Source: Variovorax sp. TBS-050B
Lineage (GTDB): Bacteria; Pseudomonadota; Gammaproteobacteria; Burkholderiales; Burkholderiaceae_C
NCBI RefSeq assembly: GCF_029893635.1
Contig: NZ_JARXYR010000002.1
Span: 310,001 to 374,000 of the forward strand
Reading direction: 5' to 3'
Length of the DNA: 64,000 nucleotides
Shown here: positions 1-9,677 of the stretch, in pieces
Layout: each line of letters begins with the position of its first letter
Numbering within the stretch: position 1 is the first letter of the stretch
Position numbers and translations under genes: made by a program
The notes under the pieces: model-generated
Databases searched by the model: none
What the model saw: the letters and a program-made list of their open reading frames with translations, nothing else
What the model was told of the DNA's origin: nothing

Positions 1-571
1 GCCCGCCGCCGCCCACGCTCACGAGCACCGCGTCGGGCAGTCCGCCCTGCGTCTCGATCTCGTGGCCCAGGGTGCCGGCACCGGCCACGACTTCGGGCTG
101 GTCGTAGGCGTGGGTCAGCAGCGCGCCGGTTTCCTTCTGCCGCGCGAGGCATGCGGCGAGCGCGTCGGCATAGACCTCGCCGACGACCACCACCTCGGCG
201 CCGAGGGCGCGCAGCCGGGCGCGTTTGGCCTCGGGCGAGAGGCCGGGCAGGAACACCTGGCAGCGCACGCCGAGCGCCCGCGCCGCCGCGGCCGTCGCGA
301 TGCCCGCGTTGCCGCCCGAGGCGACGACGACGCCGCTTGCCGGAATCTCGTTGGCCAGCAGCCGGTTCATCATGCCGCGCGCCTTGAAGCTGCCGCTCAC
401 CTGCAGATGCTCGAGCTTGAGCCAGATCTCGGCCTGCGGAATCTCGAGGCCGAAGGCGCCCGCGGGCAGCTTCCAGAGCGGGGTTTCGCGCAGGAAGCCC
501 GCCGAAGCGGCCTGCAGCCTGCGCACGGCGCCCTCGGTCTCGAGGCGCCAATTGGTTGTCGCGTGAATCAA
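1..571 (-). CDS. Threonine/serine dehydratase, 3' part beyond window
   Basis: PLP-dependent dehydratase of the IlvA/TdcB fold II family, which deaminates threonine or serine to a 2-oxo acid. The visible N-terminal ~190 residues contain SGSFKARG, whose Lys carries PLP, then the SGGNAG substrate loop, and end at the window edge in the glycine-rich phosphate loop (SVGGGG). No ATG precedes the conserved core. The best start is TTG at 571, overlapping the ispH stop (TTGA), so it is probably translationally coupled to ispH. Whether it is the biosynthetic or catabolic type cannot be decided because the C-terminus is missing. Confidence 0.85.
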   Translation of the reverse strand, partial: MIHATTNWRLETEGAVRRLQAASAGFLRETPLWKLPAGAFGLEIPQAEIWLKLEHLQVSGSFKARGMMNRLLANEIPASGVVVASGGNAGIATAAAARALGVRCQVFLPGLSPEAKRARLRALGAEVVVVGEVYADALAACLARQKETGALLTHAYDQPEVVAGAGTLGHEIETQGGLPDAVLVSVGGGG

Positions 572-1536
572 GAGATGTGTCCCGGTGGTGGAATGTCGTC
601 GAGCTTGAGCCCCTTGGGCAGCGGGAACTTGATGGTCTCCTCGATGCCGTCCATCTTGCGGACCGACACCGCGCCGAAGGCCCGCACGCGCTCGATCACG
701 TCGCGCACCAGGACCTCGGGCGCCGATGCCCCGGCGGTGATGCCGACGCGCGTCTTGCCCTCGAACCACTCGGGCCTGAGTTCCTCGGCCGAATCGACCA
801 TGTAGCTCTCGGTGCCGAGGCGCTGCGCGAGTTCGCGCAGGCGGTTGCTGTTGGAACTGGTGGGGCTGCCGACCACGATCACGAGGTCGACCTGCGGGCT
901 GAGGATCTTGACCGCGTCCTGGCGGTTCTGCGTGGCGTAGCAGATGTCCTGCTGCTTGGGTTCGCGCACGCTCGGAAAGCGCGCGCGCACGGCCGCCGCG
1001 ATCTCGGCCGCGTCGTCGACGCTGAGCGTGGTCTGGGTCACCACCGCGAGCTTCTCGGCCTGCGCGGGCGCGACCCTGGCCACGTCCTCCACGTCCTCGA
1101 CCAGGTGGATGCCGCTCGAGAGCTGGCCCATCGTGCCCTCGACCTCGGGGTGCCCCTTGTGGCCGATCATGATGAATTCGTAGCCCTCTTTCGCGAGCTT
1201 GGCGACCTCGACGTGCACCTTGGTCACGAGCGGGCAGGTGGCGTCGAAGATCTCGAAGCCGCGGTCGCGCGCCTCCTGCTGCACCGCCTTGCTCACGCCG
1301 TGGGCGCTGAACACCAGCGTGGCGCCGGGCGGCACCTCGGCCAGGTCCTCGATGAAGATCGCGCCCTTGGCCTTGAGCTCGTTGACAACGTAGGTGTTGT
1401 GCACGATCTCGTGACGCACGTAGATCGGCGCGCCGAACTTGGCGATCGCGCGCTCGACGATCTCGATCGCACGGTCCACGCCGGCGCAGAAGCCGCGCGG
1501 TTCGGCGAGGATGACTTCCTCGATGCCGGGGTTCAT
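568..1536 (-). CDS. ispH: 4-hydroxy-3-methylbut-2-enyl diphosphate reductase IspH (LytB)
   Basis: Last enzyme of the MEP isoprenoid pathway. It reduces HMBPP to IPP and DMAPP with a [4Fe-4S] cluster. The three cluster cysteines sit in GFCAGVDRA (about residue 17), [10 protein letters not shown] and [10 protein letters not shown]. Length of 322 residues is normal. The start at 1536 is supported by a strong Shine-Dalgarno (GGGAGG on the coding strand, + positions 1541-1546); a longer frame to 1566 has no such site. It lies 31 bp downstream of fkpB, the same fkpB-ispH pairing known from E. coli. Confidence 0.97.
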   Translation of the reverse strand: MNPGIEEVILAEPRGFCAGVDRAIEIVERAIAKFGAPIYVRHEIVHNTYVVNELKAKGAIFIEDLAEVPPGATLVFSAHGVSKAVQQEARDRGFEIFDATCPLVTKVHVEVAKLAKEGYEFIMIGHKGHPEVEGTMGQLSSGIHLVEDVEDVARVAPAQAEKLAVVTQTTLSVDDAAEIAAAVRARFPSVREPKQQDICYATQNRQDAVKILSPQVDLVIVVGSPTSSNSNRLRELAQRLGTESYMVDSAEELRPEWFEGKTRVGITAGASAPEVLVRDVIERVRAFGAVSVRKMDGIEETIKFPLPKGLKLDDIPPPGHIS

Positions 1537-1567
1537 GGCGCCTCCCGAAGCGATGGACGCGGGCACA

Positions 1568-2011
1568 TCACAGCACCCCGATCAGCTTGACTTCGAAGGT
1601 CACGGGCTGGCCCGCGAGCGGATGGTTGAAGTCGAAGCGCACCGCCGTCTCGTTCGATTCGACCACTGCGCCCGCATAGCTGCCGGCGCCGTCGGGCGTG
1701 GGGAACTGCACCACGTCGCCGACCGCGTACTGCTCGTCGGGATCGCCCATCTGCGCGAGCAGCTTGCGCGCCACCCATTGCTGCATCTCGGGATTGCGCT
1801 CGCCGAAGGCCTCGCCGGCAGGCAGCTCGAAGGTGGCGTGCGTGCCCTCCTCCAGGCCGATCAGCCGCTGCTCGACCGCGGGCGAAAGCTCGCCGGTGCC
1901 GAGCGACAGGGTCGCGGGCTTGTCGGCGAAGGTGTTGATGATGTCGCCTGCCGGTCCCGCGAGGCGGTAATGCAGGGTCAGGAAGGAGCCGGAATTCACG
2001 ACGTGGGACAT
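1568..2011 (-). CDS. fkpB: FKBP-type peptidyl-prolyl isomerase, SlpA/FkpB type
   Basis: Cytoplasmic proline isomerase of the SlyD/SlpA branch, 147 residues. It has the typical opening with FLTLHYRL, a central insert-in-flap region and the C-terminal [11 protein letters not shown] strand. There is no His-rich metal-binding tail, which favours SlpA/FkpB over SlyD. The ATG at 2011 is chosen; an upstream in-frame TTG at 2032 is less likely. It is first in an fkpB-ispH-dehydratase operon and divergent from radC, with a shared 108-bp promoter gap. Confidence 0.93.
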   Translation of the reverse strand: MSHVVNSGSFLTLHYRLAGPAGDIINTFADKPATLSLGTGELSPAVEQRLIGLEEGTHATFELPAGEAFGERNPEMQQWVARKLLAQMGDPDEQYAVGDVVQFPTPDGAGSYAGAVVESNETAVRFDFNHPLAGQPVTFEVKLIGVL

Positions 2012-2119
2012 GGGTGCAGCGGAGGTGGGCAAAAGAGGGCGGGTGTCCCGATAAACTGGACTGCATTTTAAGGAGCGGGGGCTTCCGCCCGCTCTTTCAA
2101 GGTTTCACCAGGTTTTCCG

Positions 2120-2797
2120 ATGGCATTCAAGGACCTCCCCGCCCACGCCCGCCCGCGCGAGAAGCTCATGGCGCGCGGCGCCGCTGCGCTGGCCGATGCC
2201 GAGCTGCTGGCGCTGCTGCTGCGCACCGGCGTCGCGGGAAAGAACGTGCTCCAGCTGTCGCAGGAACTGCTCGAACGCTTCGGCGGCCTCGCGGGCCTGC
2301 TGCAGACCAGCGCGGAAGACCTCAAGACGGTCAAGGGCATGGGCGGCGACACCAAGCGCGCCGAACTCATCGCGGTGCTCGAGCTCGCGCGCCGCGCCAT
2401 GGCGGAGCGCCTGAAGGAACGAACGGTCTTCGATTCGCCCGAGGCGGTCAAGCAGTACCTGCAGATGCACATCGGCGCGCGGCCCTACGAAGTGTTCGCG
2501 GTGCTGTTCCTCGACGCGCAGCACCGGCTGATCGTGCTGGAGGAGCTGTTCCGCGGCACGCTGAACCAGACCAGCGTCTATCCGCGCGAAGTGGTGGTGC
2601 GCGCCCTGCACCACCAGGCCGCGGCCGTGGTGCTGTCGCACAACCATCCGAGCGGCAGCATCGCGCCCTCGCGCGCCGACGAGTCGCTCACGCAGACGCT
2701 GCGCGCCGCGCTCTCGCTGGTCGACGTGCGGGTACTCGACCACGTCATCGTCAGCGCCGGCCAGAGCTTCTCGATGGCCGAACAGGGCCTGCTCTGA
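2120..2797 (+). CDS. radC: RadC/YeeS family JAB-domain protein
   Basis: 225-residue protein named for DNA repair, although the family's biochemical role is unsettled. A helix-hairpin-helix-like N-terminal half (about residues 5-80) is followed by a JAB/MPN metalloprotease-like domain whose metal motif LSHNHPSGS is intact. Its stop overlaps the ATG of the Smr gene by one base (TGATG), so the two are coupled. Confidence 0.95.
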   Translation: MAFKDLPAHARPREKLMARGAAALADAELLALLLRTGVAGKNVLQLSQELLERFGGLAGLLQTSAEDLKTVKGMGGDTKRAELIAVLELARRAMAERLKERTVFDSPEAVKQYLQMHIGARPYEVFAVLFLDAQHRLIVLEELFRGTLNQTSVYPREVVVRALHHQAAAVVLSHNHPSGSIAPSRADESLTQTLRAALSLVDVRVLDHVIVSAGQSFSMAEQGLL

Positions 2798-3465
2798 TGG
2801 CGCCGCGCAAGCCTCCTGCCCCGGCGCCGCTCAAGGACCTTGCGGACCTGAAGAAGGTGCAGCGCGCGATCGCCGAGACCCGCGAGCGCGAGGCCGCCGA
2901 AGCCGCAGCGCGCGCCGCGGCCGAACGCCGGCGCGCGGCCGAGAAGGACCTGTTCACGCGCGCGATCGGCGCGACGGCGCCGCTCAAGCGCAAGGCGGTG
3001 GTGGCGCTCGCGCCCGAGCCGCCGGCGCCCATTCCGGTGCAGCACCAGCTCGACGAGCAGCGCGTGCTGCGCGAATCGCTGTCCGACGAGTTCGACGTGA
3101 CCACGCTGCTCGACGTCGACGATGCGATGAGCTTCCGCCGCCCCGGCATCGGCACCGACGTGACCGCGCGGCTGCGCAAGGGCGACTGGAGCATCCAGGC
3201 CCAGATCGACCTGCACGGCATGCGCAGCGACGAGGCGCGCGAGGCGCTCGGCGGCTTCATCCGCAATGCCCACAAGCAGGGGCTGCGCTGCGTGCGCGTG
3301 GTGCACGGCAAGGGCCTGGGCTCGCCCGGTCGCCAGCCGGTGCTCAAGACCAAGACCCAGCGCTGGCTGATCCAGAAGAACGAGGTCATCGCCTTCGTGC
3401 AGGCCAAGCCCGCCGAGGGCGGTGCCGGCGCGCTCGTGGTGCTGCTCGCGCCGGCGCGGCGCTGA
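2797..3465 (+). CDS. Smr (small MutS-related) domain protein
   Basis: 222-residue protein with an Ala/Arg-rich, probably helical N-terminal region (about residues 15-60) and a C-terminal Smr domain beginning at IDLHGMRSDEA and including VVHGKGLGSPG. Smr domains have nuclease activity in several families. This stand-alone type (YdaL/SmrA-like) has no firm role. The LDxH/GxG signature residues are preserved. It is translationally coupled to radC, suggesting a shared nucleic-acid-related function. Confidence 0.9.
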   Translation: MAPRKPPAPAPLKDLADLKKVQRAIAETREREAAEAAARAAAERRRAAEKDLFTRAIGATAPLKRKAVVALAPEPPAPIPVQHQLDEQRVLRESLSDEFDVTTLLDVDDAMSFRRPGIGTDVTARLRKGDWSIQAQIDLHGMRSDEAREALGGFIRNAHKQGLRCVRVVHGKGLGSPGRQPVLKTKTQRWLIQKNEVIAFVQAKPAEGGAGALVVLLAPARR

Positions 3466-3497
3466 GCGCACGGGTCCGCGCCGCGGGTCGCGGTCCT

Positions 3498-4721
3498 TCA
3501 AGCCAGATGGTTCTTGAGCGGCACCGCGGCATCCGCCACGGCTTCGGGCGCGGGGCTGCGGCCGGCCTCGAGCAGCTTGCGGCTCATCATGTGGTCGACC
3601 GGCGCATTGACCGACTCCACGCACACGAGCTGGCCATCGACGTAGTGGAACAGCGAGAAGGCATCGGGCTTGGGACCGGGCCGGCGCACGCTCGCGAGCC
3701 CGGGCGTGCCCTCGGCGGGCATCAGGCCGGCCATCTGCAGCCGCAGGGCGCCCTGGTCGGACCAGAACCACGCCACCGCATCGTGCGGCCGCGCCGCACC
3801 GGTCAGCGTCGCGACCGCGGTGCGCGCCTGGTCGTTCGCGTTCTGCACCGATTCGAGCCGCAGCGCGCGGCCCGCGCGGCGGTCGGGAAAGCGCGTGCAG
3901 TCGCCGACCGCGAGCACGCCGGGCGCGCTGGTCTGCATGTGGGCGTCGACCACGATGCCGTCGGCGCATTCGATGCCCGCGGCCTGCGCGAGCGCGGTCT
4001 CGGGCACGGCGCCGATGCCCAGCAGCAGCAGGTCGACCGGATGCTTCACGCCGTCGACCTCGATCGAGCGCAGCCGGTCGCCCTCGACCTCGAAGGCGCC
4101 CGTGCGCGCGCCGAGCGCGATCTCGATGCCCGCCGCGCGGTGCGTGGCCAGCACATGCGCCGAGAATTCGGGCGACACCGCGCGGCCCAGCAGCCGCGGC
4201 GCGCTTTCGATCACCCGCACCTGCTTGCCGAGCGCGCGTGCGGTCGCGGCCACCTCCAGGCCGATGAAGCCGCCGCCGAGGATGGTGACCTGCTGCGCAT
4301 CGGCCAGCCGCGCGCGCAGCCGGTGCGCCTCGTCGGCGGCGCGCAGGCTCGCGACGTTCTCCAGGCCCGGCGGCAGGTCGGGCATCTGCCGTGCGCGCGT
4401 GCCGGTGGCCAGCACGAGGTGTTCCCAGGGCAGCACCGCGCCCGAGCGCAGCGTGACGGTGCGCGCCGCGCGGTCGATCGCCACGGCGGCATCGCCCAGG
4501 TGCAGCGTGATGCCGGCCTCGCGGTACCAGTCGGCGGCCTTGTGCGGCTGCGGGGTTTCTTCGGCGTTCTTCAGGAAGGCCTTCGACAGCGGCGGCCGGT
4601 GGTAGGGCTCGCAGGCCTCCTCGCAGACCAGATGCACGCGCGCGCCCTGCCCGGCTTCCGCCAGGCCCGCGCAGAGCTGGGCCGCGGCGTGGCCGCCGCC
4701 GATGATGACGATGGAATTCAT
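3498..4721 (-). CDS. NAD(P)H/FAD ferredoxin-reductase-like oxidoreductase
   Basis: 407-residue flavoprotein of the BphA4/ThcD (Rieske or rubredoxin reductase) family. The FAD-binding IIGGGHAAAQ starts at residue 4, the NAD-binding ILGGGFIGLE lies mid-protein, and the second FAD contact VLAVGDCTRF is near residue 285. A C-terminal reductase domain follows. Start ATG at 4721. It sits 35 bp after the truncated haemoglobin gene on the same strand with no Rieske or ferredoxin partner nearby, so the globin is the natural candidate partner (inference). Confidence 0.9.
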   Translation of the reverse strand: MNSIVIIGGGHAAAQLCAGLAEAGQGARVHLVCEEACEPYHRPPLSKAFLKNAEETPQPHKAADWYREAGITLHLGDAAVAIDRAARTVTLRSGAVLPWEHLVLATGTRARQMPDLPPGLENVASLRAADEAHRLRARLADAQQVTILGGGFIGLEVAATARALGKQVRVIESAPRLLGRAVSPEFSAHVLATHRAAGIEIALGARTGAFEVEGDRLRSIEVDGVKHPVDLLLLGIGAVPETALAQAAGIECADGIVVDAHMQTSAPGVLAVGDCTRFPDRRAGRALRLESVQNANDQARTAVATLTGAARPHDAVAWFWSDQGALRLQMAGLMPAEGTPGLASVRRPGPKPDAFSLFHYVDGQLVCVESVNAPVDHMMSRKLLEAGRSPAPEAVADAAVPLKNHLA

Positions 4722-4756
4722 GGAAAGCGTCTTTCGGAGTCGTGGGTATCGGGGGG

Positions 4757-5176
4757 TCAACCGTTGCGGTTGCGCATCCAGTCGGCCGTCTGGAAGAAGG
4801 AGTCGCGCAGCCGCGCGCGCAGGCCCTCGGGCACGCCGGTCTCGCCCATCGCCTGGTCCATGCAGGCGAGCCACTGGTCGCGCTCCTTGATGCCGATGGT
4901 GTGGCCGCCGATGCTCTGCGGCAGATGGCGCGCACGCAGCATCGGATGGCCGAAGCGGTCGGTGTAGTGCTGCGGCCCGCCCAGCCAGCCGCAAAGGAAC
5001 CAGAAGAGGCGCTGGCGCGCGTTGTCGAGGTCGGGACCGTGCACCGCGCGCAACTGCGCATAGGCCGGCTCGAGTTCCATCAGGTCGTAGAAGCGATCGA
5101 CCAGCGCCTGGACCTTGGGCTCGCCGCCGATCCATTCGAAGGGCGTGTCGAAGGGCGGCTTTTCTTGAATCTGCAT
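4757..5176 (-). CDS. Group II truncated haemoglobin
   Basis: 139-residue 2-on-2 globin. FEWIGG, the LFWFLCGWLGGP segment and the downstream GHPMLRARH, which contains the proximal-His region, match the TrHbII family. The last helix ends in ADWMRNRNG. Group II truncated globins are associated with O2/NO chemistry and peroxidase-like activity. ATG at 5176 is preferred over an upstream ATG at 5236, because family proteins begin shortly before PFDTPFEWIGG. It is first in a two-gene operon with the FAD reductase and divergent from the ABC importer. Confidence 0.92.
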   Translation of the reverse strand: MQIQEKPPFDTPFEWIGGEPKVQALVDRFYDLMELEPAYAQLRAVHGPDLDNARQRLFWFLCGWLGGPQHYTDRFGHPMLRARHLPQSIGGHTIGIKERDQWLACMDQAMGETGVPEGLRARLRDSFFQTADWMRNRNG

Positions 5177-5227
5177 CCCGGGAGTATCCCTCGGCGACCA
5201 TGCCGGGGTCAGGCCCATGGGCTGATC

Positions 5228-5239
5228 CATATGCATATG
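5228..5239. promoter_or_regulatory. Perfect 12-bp palindrome in divergent promoter
   Basis: CATATGCATATG is a perfect palindrome in the AT-rich 147-bp gap between the truncated haemoglobin and the amino acid transporter gene. An AT-rich stretch follows at 5250-5278. It could be an operator for either direction. No regulator is assigned. Confidence 0.35.
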
Positions 5240-5323
5240 TCGATTCGCGATTTAATAATCCAGGGTTTTATTGATATGGTTCGCGCCCGATTCATCCCTC
5301 ACGCAGAGAGAAAGAGACTCACC

Positions 5324-6151
5324 ATGCGCCACACCCTGCTGACCGCGGCCCTGACGGCCGCCGCCCTGCTGCTCGGCAGCGCCGCCCATGCCGACCAGCT
5401 CGCCGACATCAAGAAGAAGGGCGAGCTCGTGGTCGGCGTGCTCGGCACCGACGAGCCCGCGACCTTCATCGACCCGAAGACGCGCCAGATCGTCGGCTAC
5501 GAGGTCGACCTGGTGAACGCGATCGCGAAGAAGATCGGCGTGAAGCCGGTGCTCAAGCAGATCGCCGTGGCCGCGCGGATTCCCGAGCTGCAGCAGGGCC
5601 ACGTCGACCTGGTGGCCGCGGGCCTCACGCACAACAAGGAGCGCGAGGCGCAGATCGACTTCTCGCTCACCACCTTCGTGACCGGCCAGAAGGCCGTCGT
5701 CAAGAAGGACAGCGGCATCACCGAGGTGTCCCAGCTCGCCGGCAAGAAGGTGCTGACCATCCGTGGCGGCACGCAGGAGCCGAACATCCGCAAGGCCGTG
5801 CCCACGGCCGAGGTCGTGACCTTCGACACCAGCCAGCAGGCCTTCCAGGCGCTGCAGCAGGGCAAGGGCGTGGGCTACGTGGACGACGAGGCGGCGCTGC
5901 TGCGCAGCTACGCCAAGCTCGGGCCGCAGAAGGCCAAGTACGTGGTGCTCAAGCAGAACCTCAGCACCGAATCGCTCGCGATCGGCATCAAGAAGGGCGA
6001 GACCGCGCTCAAGGCGGTGGTGGACGACACGCTGCGCGAACTCGAGAAGTCGGGCGAGGCGCAGAAGATCTTCCTCAAGTGGTATGGGCCGAACACGGCG
6101 TCGGGCTTCCAGACGCGCGACTTCAAGCTCGAAACCGACAAGATCGATTGA
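5324..6151 (+). CDS. Polar amino acid ABC transporter, periplasmic binding protein
   Basis: 275-residue family 3 (SBP_bac_3) solute-binding protein. A Sec signal peptide of about 23 residues ends at GSAAHA. The mature protein has the characteristic opening ADIKKKGELVVGV and YEVDLVNAIAKKIGV, and ends with a helix bearing EIFLKWYGP-like residues. It should bind an amino acid and deliver it to the two permeases downstream. The purine-rich region GAGAGAAAGAG before the ATG serves as ribosome binding site. A large inverted repeat separates it from the first permease. Confidence 0.93.
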   Translation: MRHTLLTAALTAAALLLGSAAHADQLADIKKKGELVVGVLGTDEPATFIDPKTRQIVGYEVDLVNAIAKKIGVKPVLKQIAVAARIPELQQGHVDLVAAGLTHNKEREAQIDFSLTTFVTGQKAVVKKDSGITEVSQLAGKKVLTIRGGTQEPNIRKAVPTAEVVTFDTSQQAFQALQQGKGVGYVDDEAALLRSYAKLGPQKAKYVVLKQNLSTESLAIGIKKGETALKAVVDDTLRELEKSGEAQKIFLKWYGPNTASGFQTRDFKLETDKID

Positions 6152-6202
6152 CGTTTCGGGGGCGCCTCGCTCGAGCGGGGTGAGGGAGCGGGAGCGGGCA
6201 GT

Positions 6203-6310
6203 CGGACGCAGAGGACGCGAAGATTCCGCGAAGGACGCGAAAGGAGAGAAAGAAAAATTTCAAGGTTTTCTTTCGCGTCCTTCGCGAGTCCTTCGCGTCC
6301 TCTGCGTCCG
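6203..6310. repeat. Long inverted repeat, family A copy 1 (complete)
   Basis: Arms 6203-6243 and 6270-6310 are inverted copies. The outer 20 bases match perfectly (CGGACGCAGAGGACGCGAAG and its complement), and the inner part matches over 16 bases (GCGAAGGACGCGAAAG). The loop (6244-6269) is A/T-rich. The RNA would form one long hairpin between the binding-protein gene and the permease gene of the same operon. Related copies lie at 9552-9676 and 32461-32515. Confidence 0.85.
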
Positions 6311-6366
6311 GAAGTCCGCGCCCGAAGAACCGACCCACACCGACCGCGGTGATACTGTCGCCCCTC

Positions 6367-7062
6367 ATGCCGCTGTTCGACTATTCGCTGCTGCTGACCG
6401 GCCAATACCACGACATGCTGGTGGCGGGCCTGTGGCTCTCGCTGCAACTGCTCGTCGTCTCGCTCGTCTGCGCGCTGCCGATCGCGCTGGTGGTCGCCCT
6501 GCTGCGGCTCGCGCCGGTGGCGCCGCTGCGCTGGCTCGGCTTTGCGTATGTGGAGTCGATCCGCAACATTCCGCTGCTCGCGCACATGCTGTTCTGGTAC
6601 TTCGGCGCGCCCGAGCTGCTGCCCGAGGGCATCAAGCAGCGGCTCTACGAGGGCCACATCGAGGCCTACAGCGCCATCGTCGCGCTCTCGCTCTACACCG
6701 CGGCCTTCATGGCCGAGGACATCCGCAGCGGCATCCGCGCGATTCCCGCGGTGCAGTTCGAGGCCGGGCGCGCGCTCGGCTTCGGCTTTCTGGGCACCAT
6801 GCGCCGCGTCGTGCTGCCGCAGGCGCTGCGCGTGACCGTGCCGCCGCTGATCTCGCAGACGCTGAGCCTCTGGAAGAACACCTCGATCGCGACCGTGATC
6901 GGCGTCGCCGAGCTGATGTACCAGGCCGGCCAGGTCGAGAGCGCGACCTTCCGCAGCTTCGAATCCTTCGCGTTCGCGAGCGCGGCCTACCTCACGGTCT
7001 CGCTCGCGATCACGGGACTCGCGAGCTGGTACCACCACCGCTTTCCGGTGCGCACGCTGTGA
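6367..7062 (+). CDS. Amino acid ABC transporter permease (HisMQ/GltJ type)
   Basis: 231-residue inner membrane permease with about five membrane spans and the family's EAA-type cytoplasmic loop ([21 protein letters not shown] region, about residue 140). [17 protein letters not shown] is the typical first-half signature. ATG at 6367 is chosen; an in-frame upstream start at 6349 lies next to the repeat. It forms a heterodimer with the next gene product. The stop overlaps a GTG that reads into the second permease. Confidence 0.93.
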   Translation: MPLFDYSLLLTGQYHDMLVAGLWLSLQLLVVSLVCALPIALVVALLRLAPVAPLRWLGFAYVESIRNIPLLAHMLFWYFGAPELLPEGIKQRLYEGHIEAYSAIVALSLYTAAFMAEDIRSGIRAIPAVQFEAGRALGFGFLGTMRRVVLPQALRVTVPPLISQTLSLWKNTSIATVIGVAELMYQAGQVESATFRSFESFAFASAAYLTVSLAITGLASWYHHRFPVRTL

Positions 7063-7064
7063 GC

Positions 7065-7783
7065 ATGCTCGACGTCGTCCAGGACTACTGGGTCTACTTC
7101 CTGATCGGCCAGTACCCGAACGGGCCGCTGGGCGGGCTGGTGCTCACGCTGCTGCTGGCCTCCTGCGGGCTGGTGCTCGCGCTGCCGCTGGGCATCGTGC
7201 TCGGGCTCGCGCGCGTGAGCCCGTGGCGCTGGCTGCGCTGGCCGGTCACGGGCTTCGTGTTCGTGGTGCGCGGGCTGCCGCTGCTGATGGTGATCTTCTG
7301 GGCCTACTTCTTCCTGCCCAGCGTGACGGGCGTGAAGACCGACCAGTTCACCACCATGCTGATCGCGCTGGTGGTGTTCGATGCGGCCTACCTCGCCGAG
7401 ATCGTGCGCGCCGGCATCCAGGGCCTGCCGCGCGGCCAGATGGAAACCGCGCGCGCGCTCGGCCTCGGCTACGGCGCCGCGATGCGCCTGGTGGTGCTGC
7501 CGCAGTCGCTGCGCAGCATGCTGCCCTCGCTCGTGAACCAGTTCGTCTCCACCATCAAGGAGACCTCGCTCGGCTACATCATCGGCCTGGCGGAGGTGTC
7601 GTTCATCGCGACCCAGATCAACACCCAGGTGTTCACCAAGCCGGCCCAGATCTACCTGATCCTGGGGCTGACCTATTTCATCCTCTGCTTCGGGCTCTCG
7701 CGCCTGGCCTATGCGCTCGAACGCCGGCTCGCCCGGCGCGGCCTGGCCGTGGCCGACCCCGACGCGGCTCCCAAGGTGTCCGC

Positions 7784-7787
<4 letters not shown>
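7065..7787 (+). CDS. Amino acid ABC transporter permease, second subunit (GltK type)
   Basis: 240-residue permease with [20 protein letters not shown] and the loop [21 protein letters not shown], the EAA contact for the ATPase. ATG at 7065 is used; a GTG at 7059 in the same frame would give a GTGA overlap with the previous stop and is a fair alternative. It is coupled by an ATGA overlap to the ATPase gene. Confidence 0.93.
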
Positions 7788-8523
<736 letters not shown>

Positions 8524-8527
<4 letters not shown>

Positions 8528-9546
8528 CGAACACCGAGTCCCGCCCCGCCCTCCCCGTGATCGACGTCGCGCCGCTGGTGGCCGGCGCGCCCGGCCGCGA
8601 CGCCGTGGCCGCGCAGATCGGCACCGCCTGCCGCGCGCACGGCTTCTTCTACGTCACCGGCCACGGCGTCGATGCGGCGCTGGTGCAGCGGCTCGAAGCG
8701 CTGAGCCACCGCTTCTTCGACCTGCCCGAAGCCACCAAGATGCAGTGGCGCATGGCGCTCGGCGGGCGCGCCTGGCGCGGCTACTTTCCGCTCGGCGGCG
8801 AGCTGACCTCGGGCCGGCCCGACTGGAAGGAAGGCCTCTACCTCGGCACCGAGCTGCCCGCCACCCATCCGCTGGTGCAGGCGAAGACGCCGGTGCACGG
8901 GCCCAACCTGTTTCCCGACGCGCCGGGGCTGGAGGATTTCCGGGCGACCATCCTCGCCTACATGGCAGCCGTGACCGGGCTCGGCCACCGGCTGATGGAA
9001 GGCATCGCGCTGAGCCTCGGCCTGCCCGCGGGCTACTTCGCCGAACGCTACACGGCCGATCCGCTGATCCTGTTCCGCCTCTTCAACTATCCCTCGCAGC
9101 CGGTGCCCGAGGGGCTGGACGTGCAATGGGGCGTGGGCGAGCACACCGACTACGGGCTGCTCACGATCCTGCACCAGGACGCGGTCGGCGGCCTCGCGGT
9201 GCACACGCCCGCGGGCTGGATCGACGCGCCGCCGATCGCGGGCTCCTTCGTGTGCAACATCGGCGACATGCTCGACCGCATGACGGGCGGGCTCTACAAG
9301 TCGACGCCGCACCGGGTGAAGCGCAACACCTCGGGACGCGACCGGCTGTCCTTCCCGCTCTTCTTCGATCCGAACTTCGAAGCCCGCGTGCAGCGCATCG
9401 AAGGCCTCGAAGGCGCCGCCGCGCGCGACGACAGCGCCGAGCGCTGGGACCGCGCCAACGTGCACGCCTTCAACGGCCGCTACGGCGACTACCTGCTGGC
9501 CAAGGTCTCGAAGGTGTTCCCGCAGTTGCGGGACGAGGTGCTGTGA
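8524..9546 (+). CDS. 2-oxoglutarate/Fe(II) oxygenase, isopenicillin N synthase-like
   Basis: 340-residue double-stranded beta-helix enzyme. An N-terminal DIOX_N domain ([10 protein letters not shown] to about residue 120) precedes the catalytic core with the iron ligands in EHTDYG and the distal His in TPHRV, and the RLSFP motif that binds 2-oxoglutarate. The family hydroxylates, desaturates or cyclises small molecules. It overlaps the ABC ATPase gene by four bases, so its substrate may be what the transporter imports (inference). The substrate is unknown. Confidence 0.9.
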
Positions 9547-9551
9547 AAGGG

Positions 9552-9676
9552 GGCGGGCAGCCGAACGCAGAAGGAAGTCAAAAGTGCGCAGAGGTCGCAA
9601 AAAAAACCATCAAGTTTTGGCTGTTCTTCTGCGACTTCTGCGAGACCTTCGCGCCCTCTGCGTTCGGCTGCCCGCC
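9552..9676. repeat. Long inverted repeat, family A copy 2 (complete)
   Basis: The outer 19 bases at 9552-9570 are perfectly complementary to 9658-9676 (GGCGGGCAGCCGAACGCAG). The inner arms are degenerate but still contain the GCAGAGG/TCGC units of the family, with an A-rich/T-rich centre. It lies between the convergent oxygenase and HAD genes, where it can act as a bidirectional transcription end. Confidence 0.82.
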
Positions 9677-9677
9677 T

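Noticed and set aside
568-1590. Plus-strand open frame opposite ispH (556-1590)
   Set aside because: Low-complexity shadow frame; ispH with its three cluster cysteines and a strong ribosome site lies on the other strand.
2578-5061. 827-codon minus-strand frame across radC, the Smr gene and the FAD reductase
   Set aside because: Arg/Ala/Gly-rich shadow; radC and Smr on the plus strand and the reductase on the minus strand explain the DNA.
6152-6366. Short coding frames across the inverted repeat
   Set aside because: They only translate the repeat arms and have no ribosome site or relatives that I recognise.
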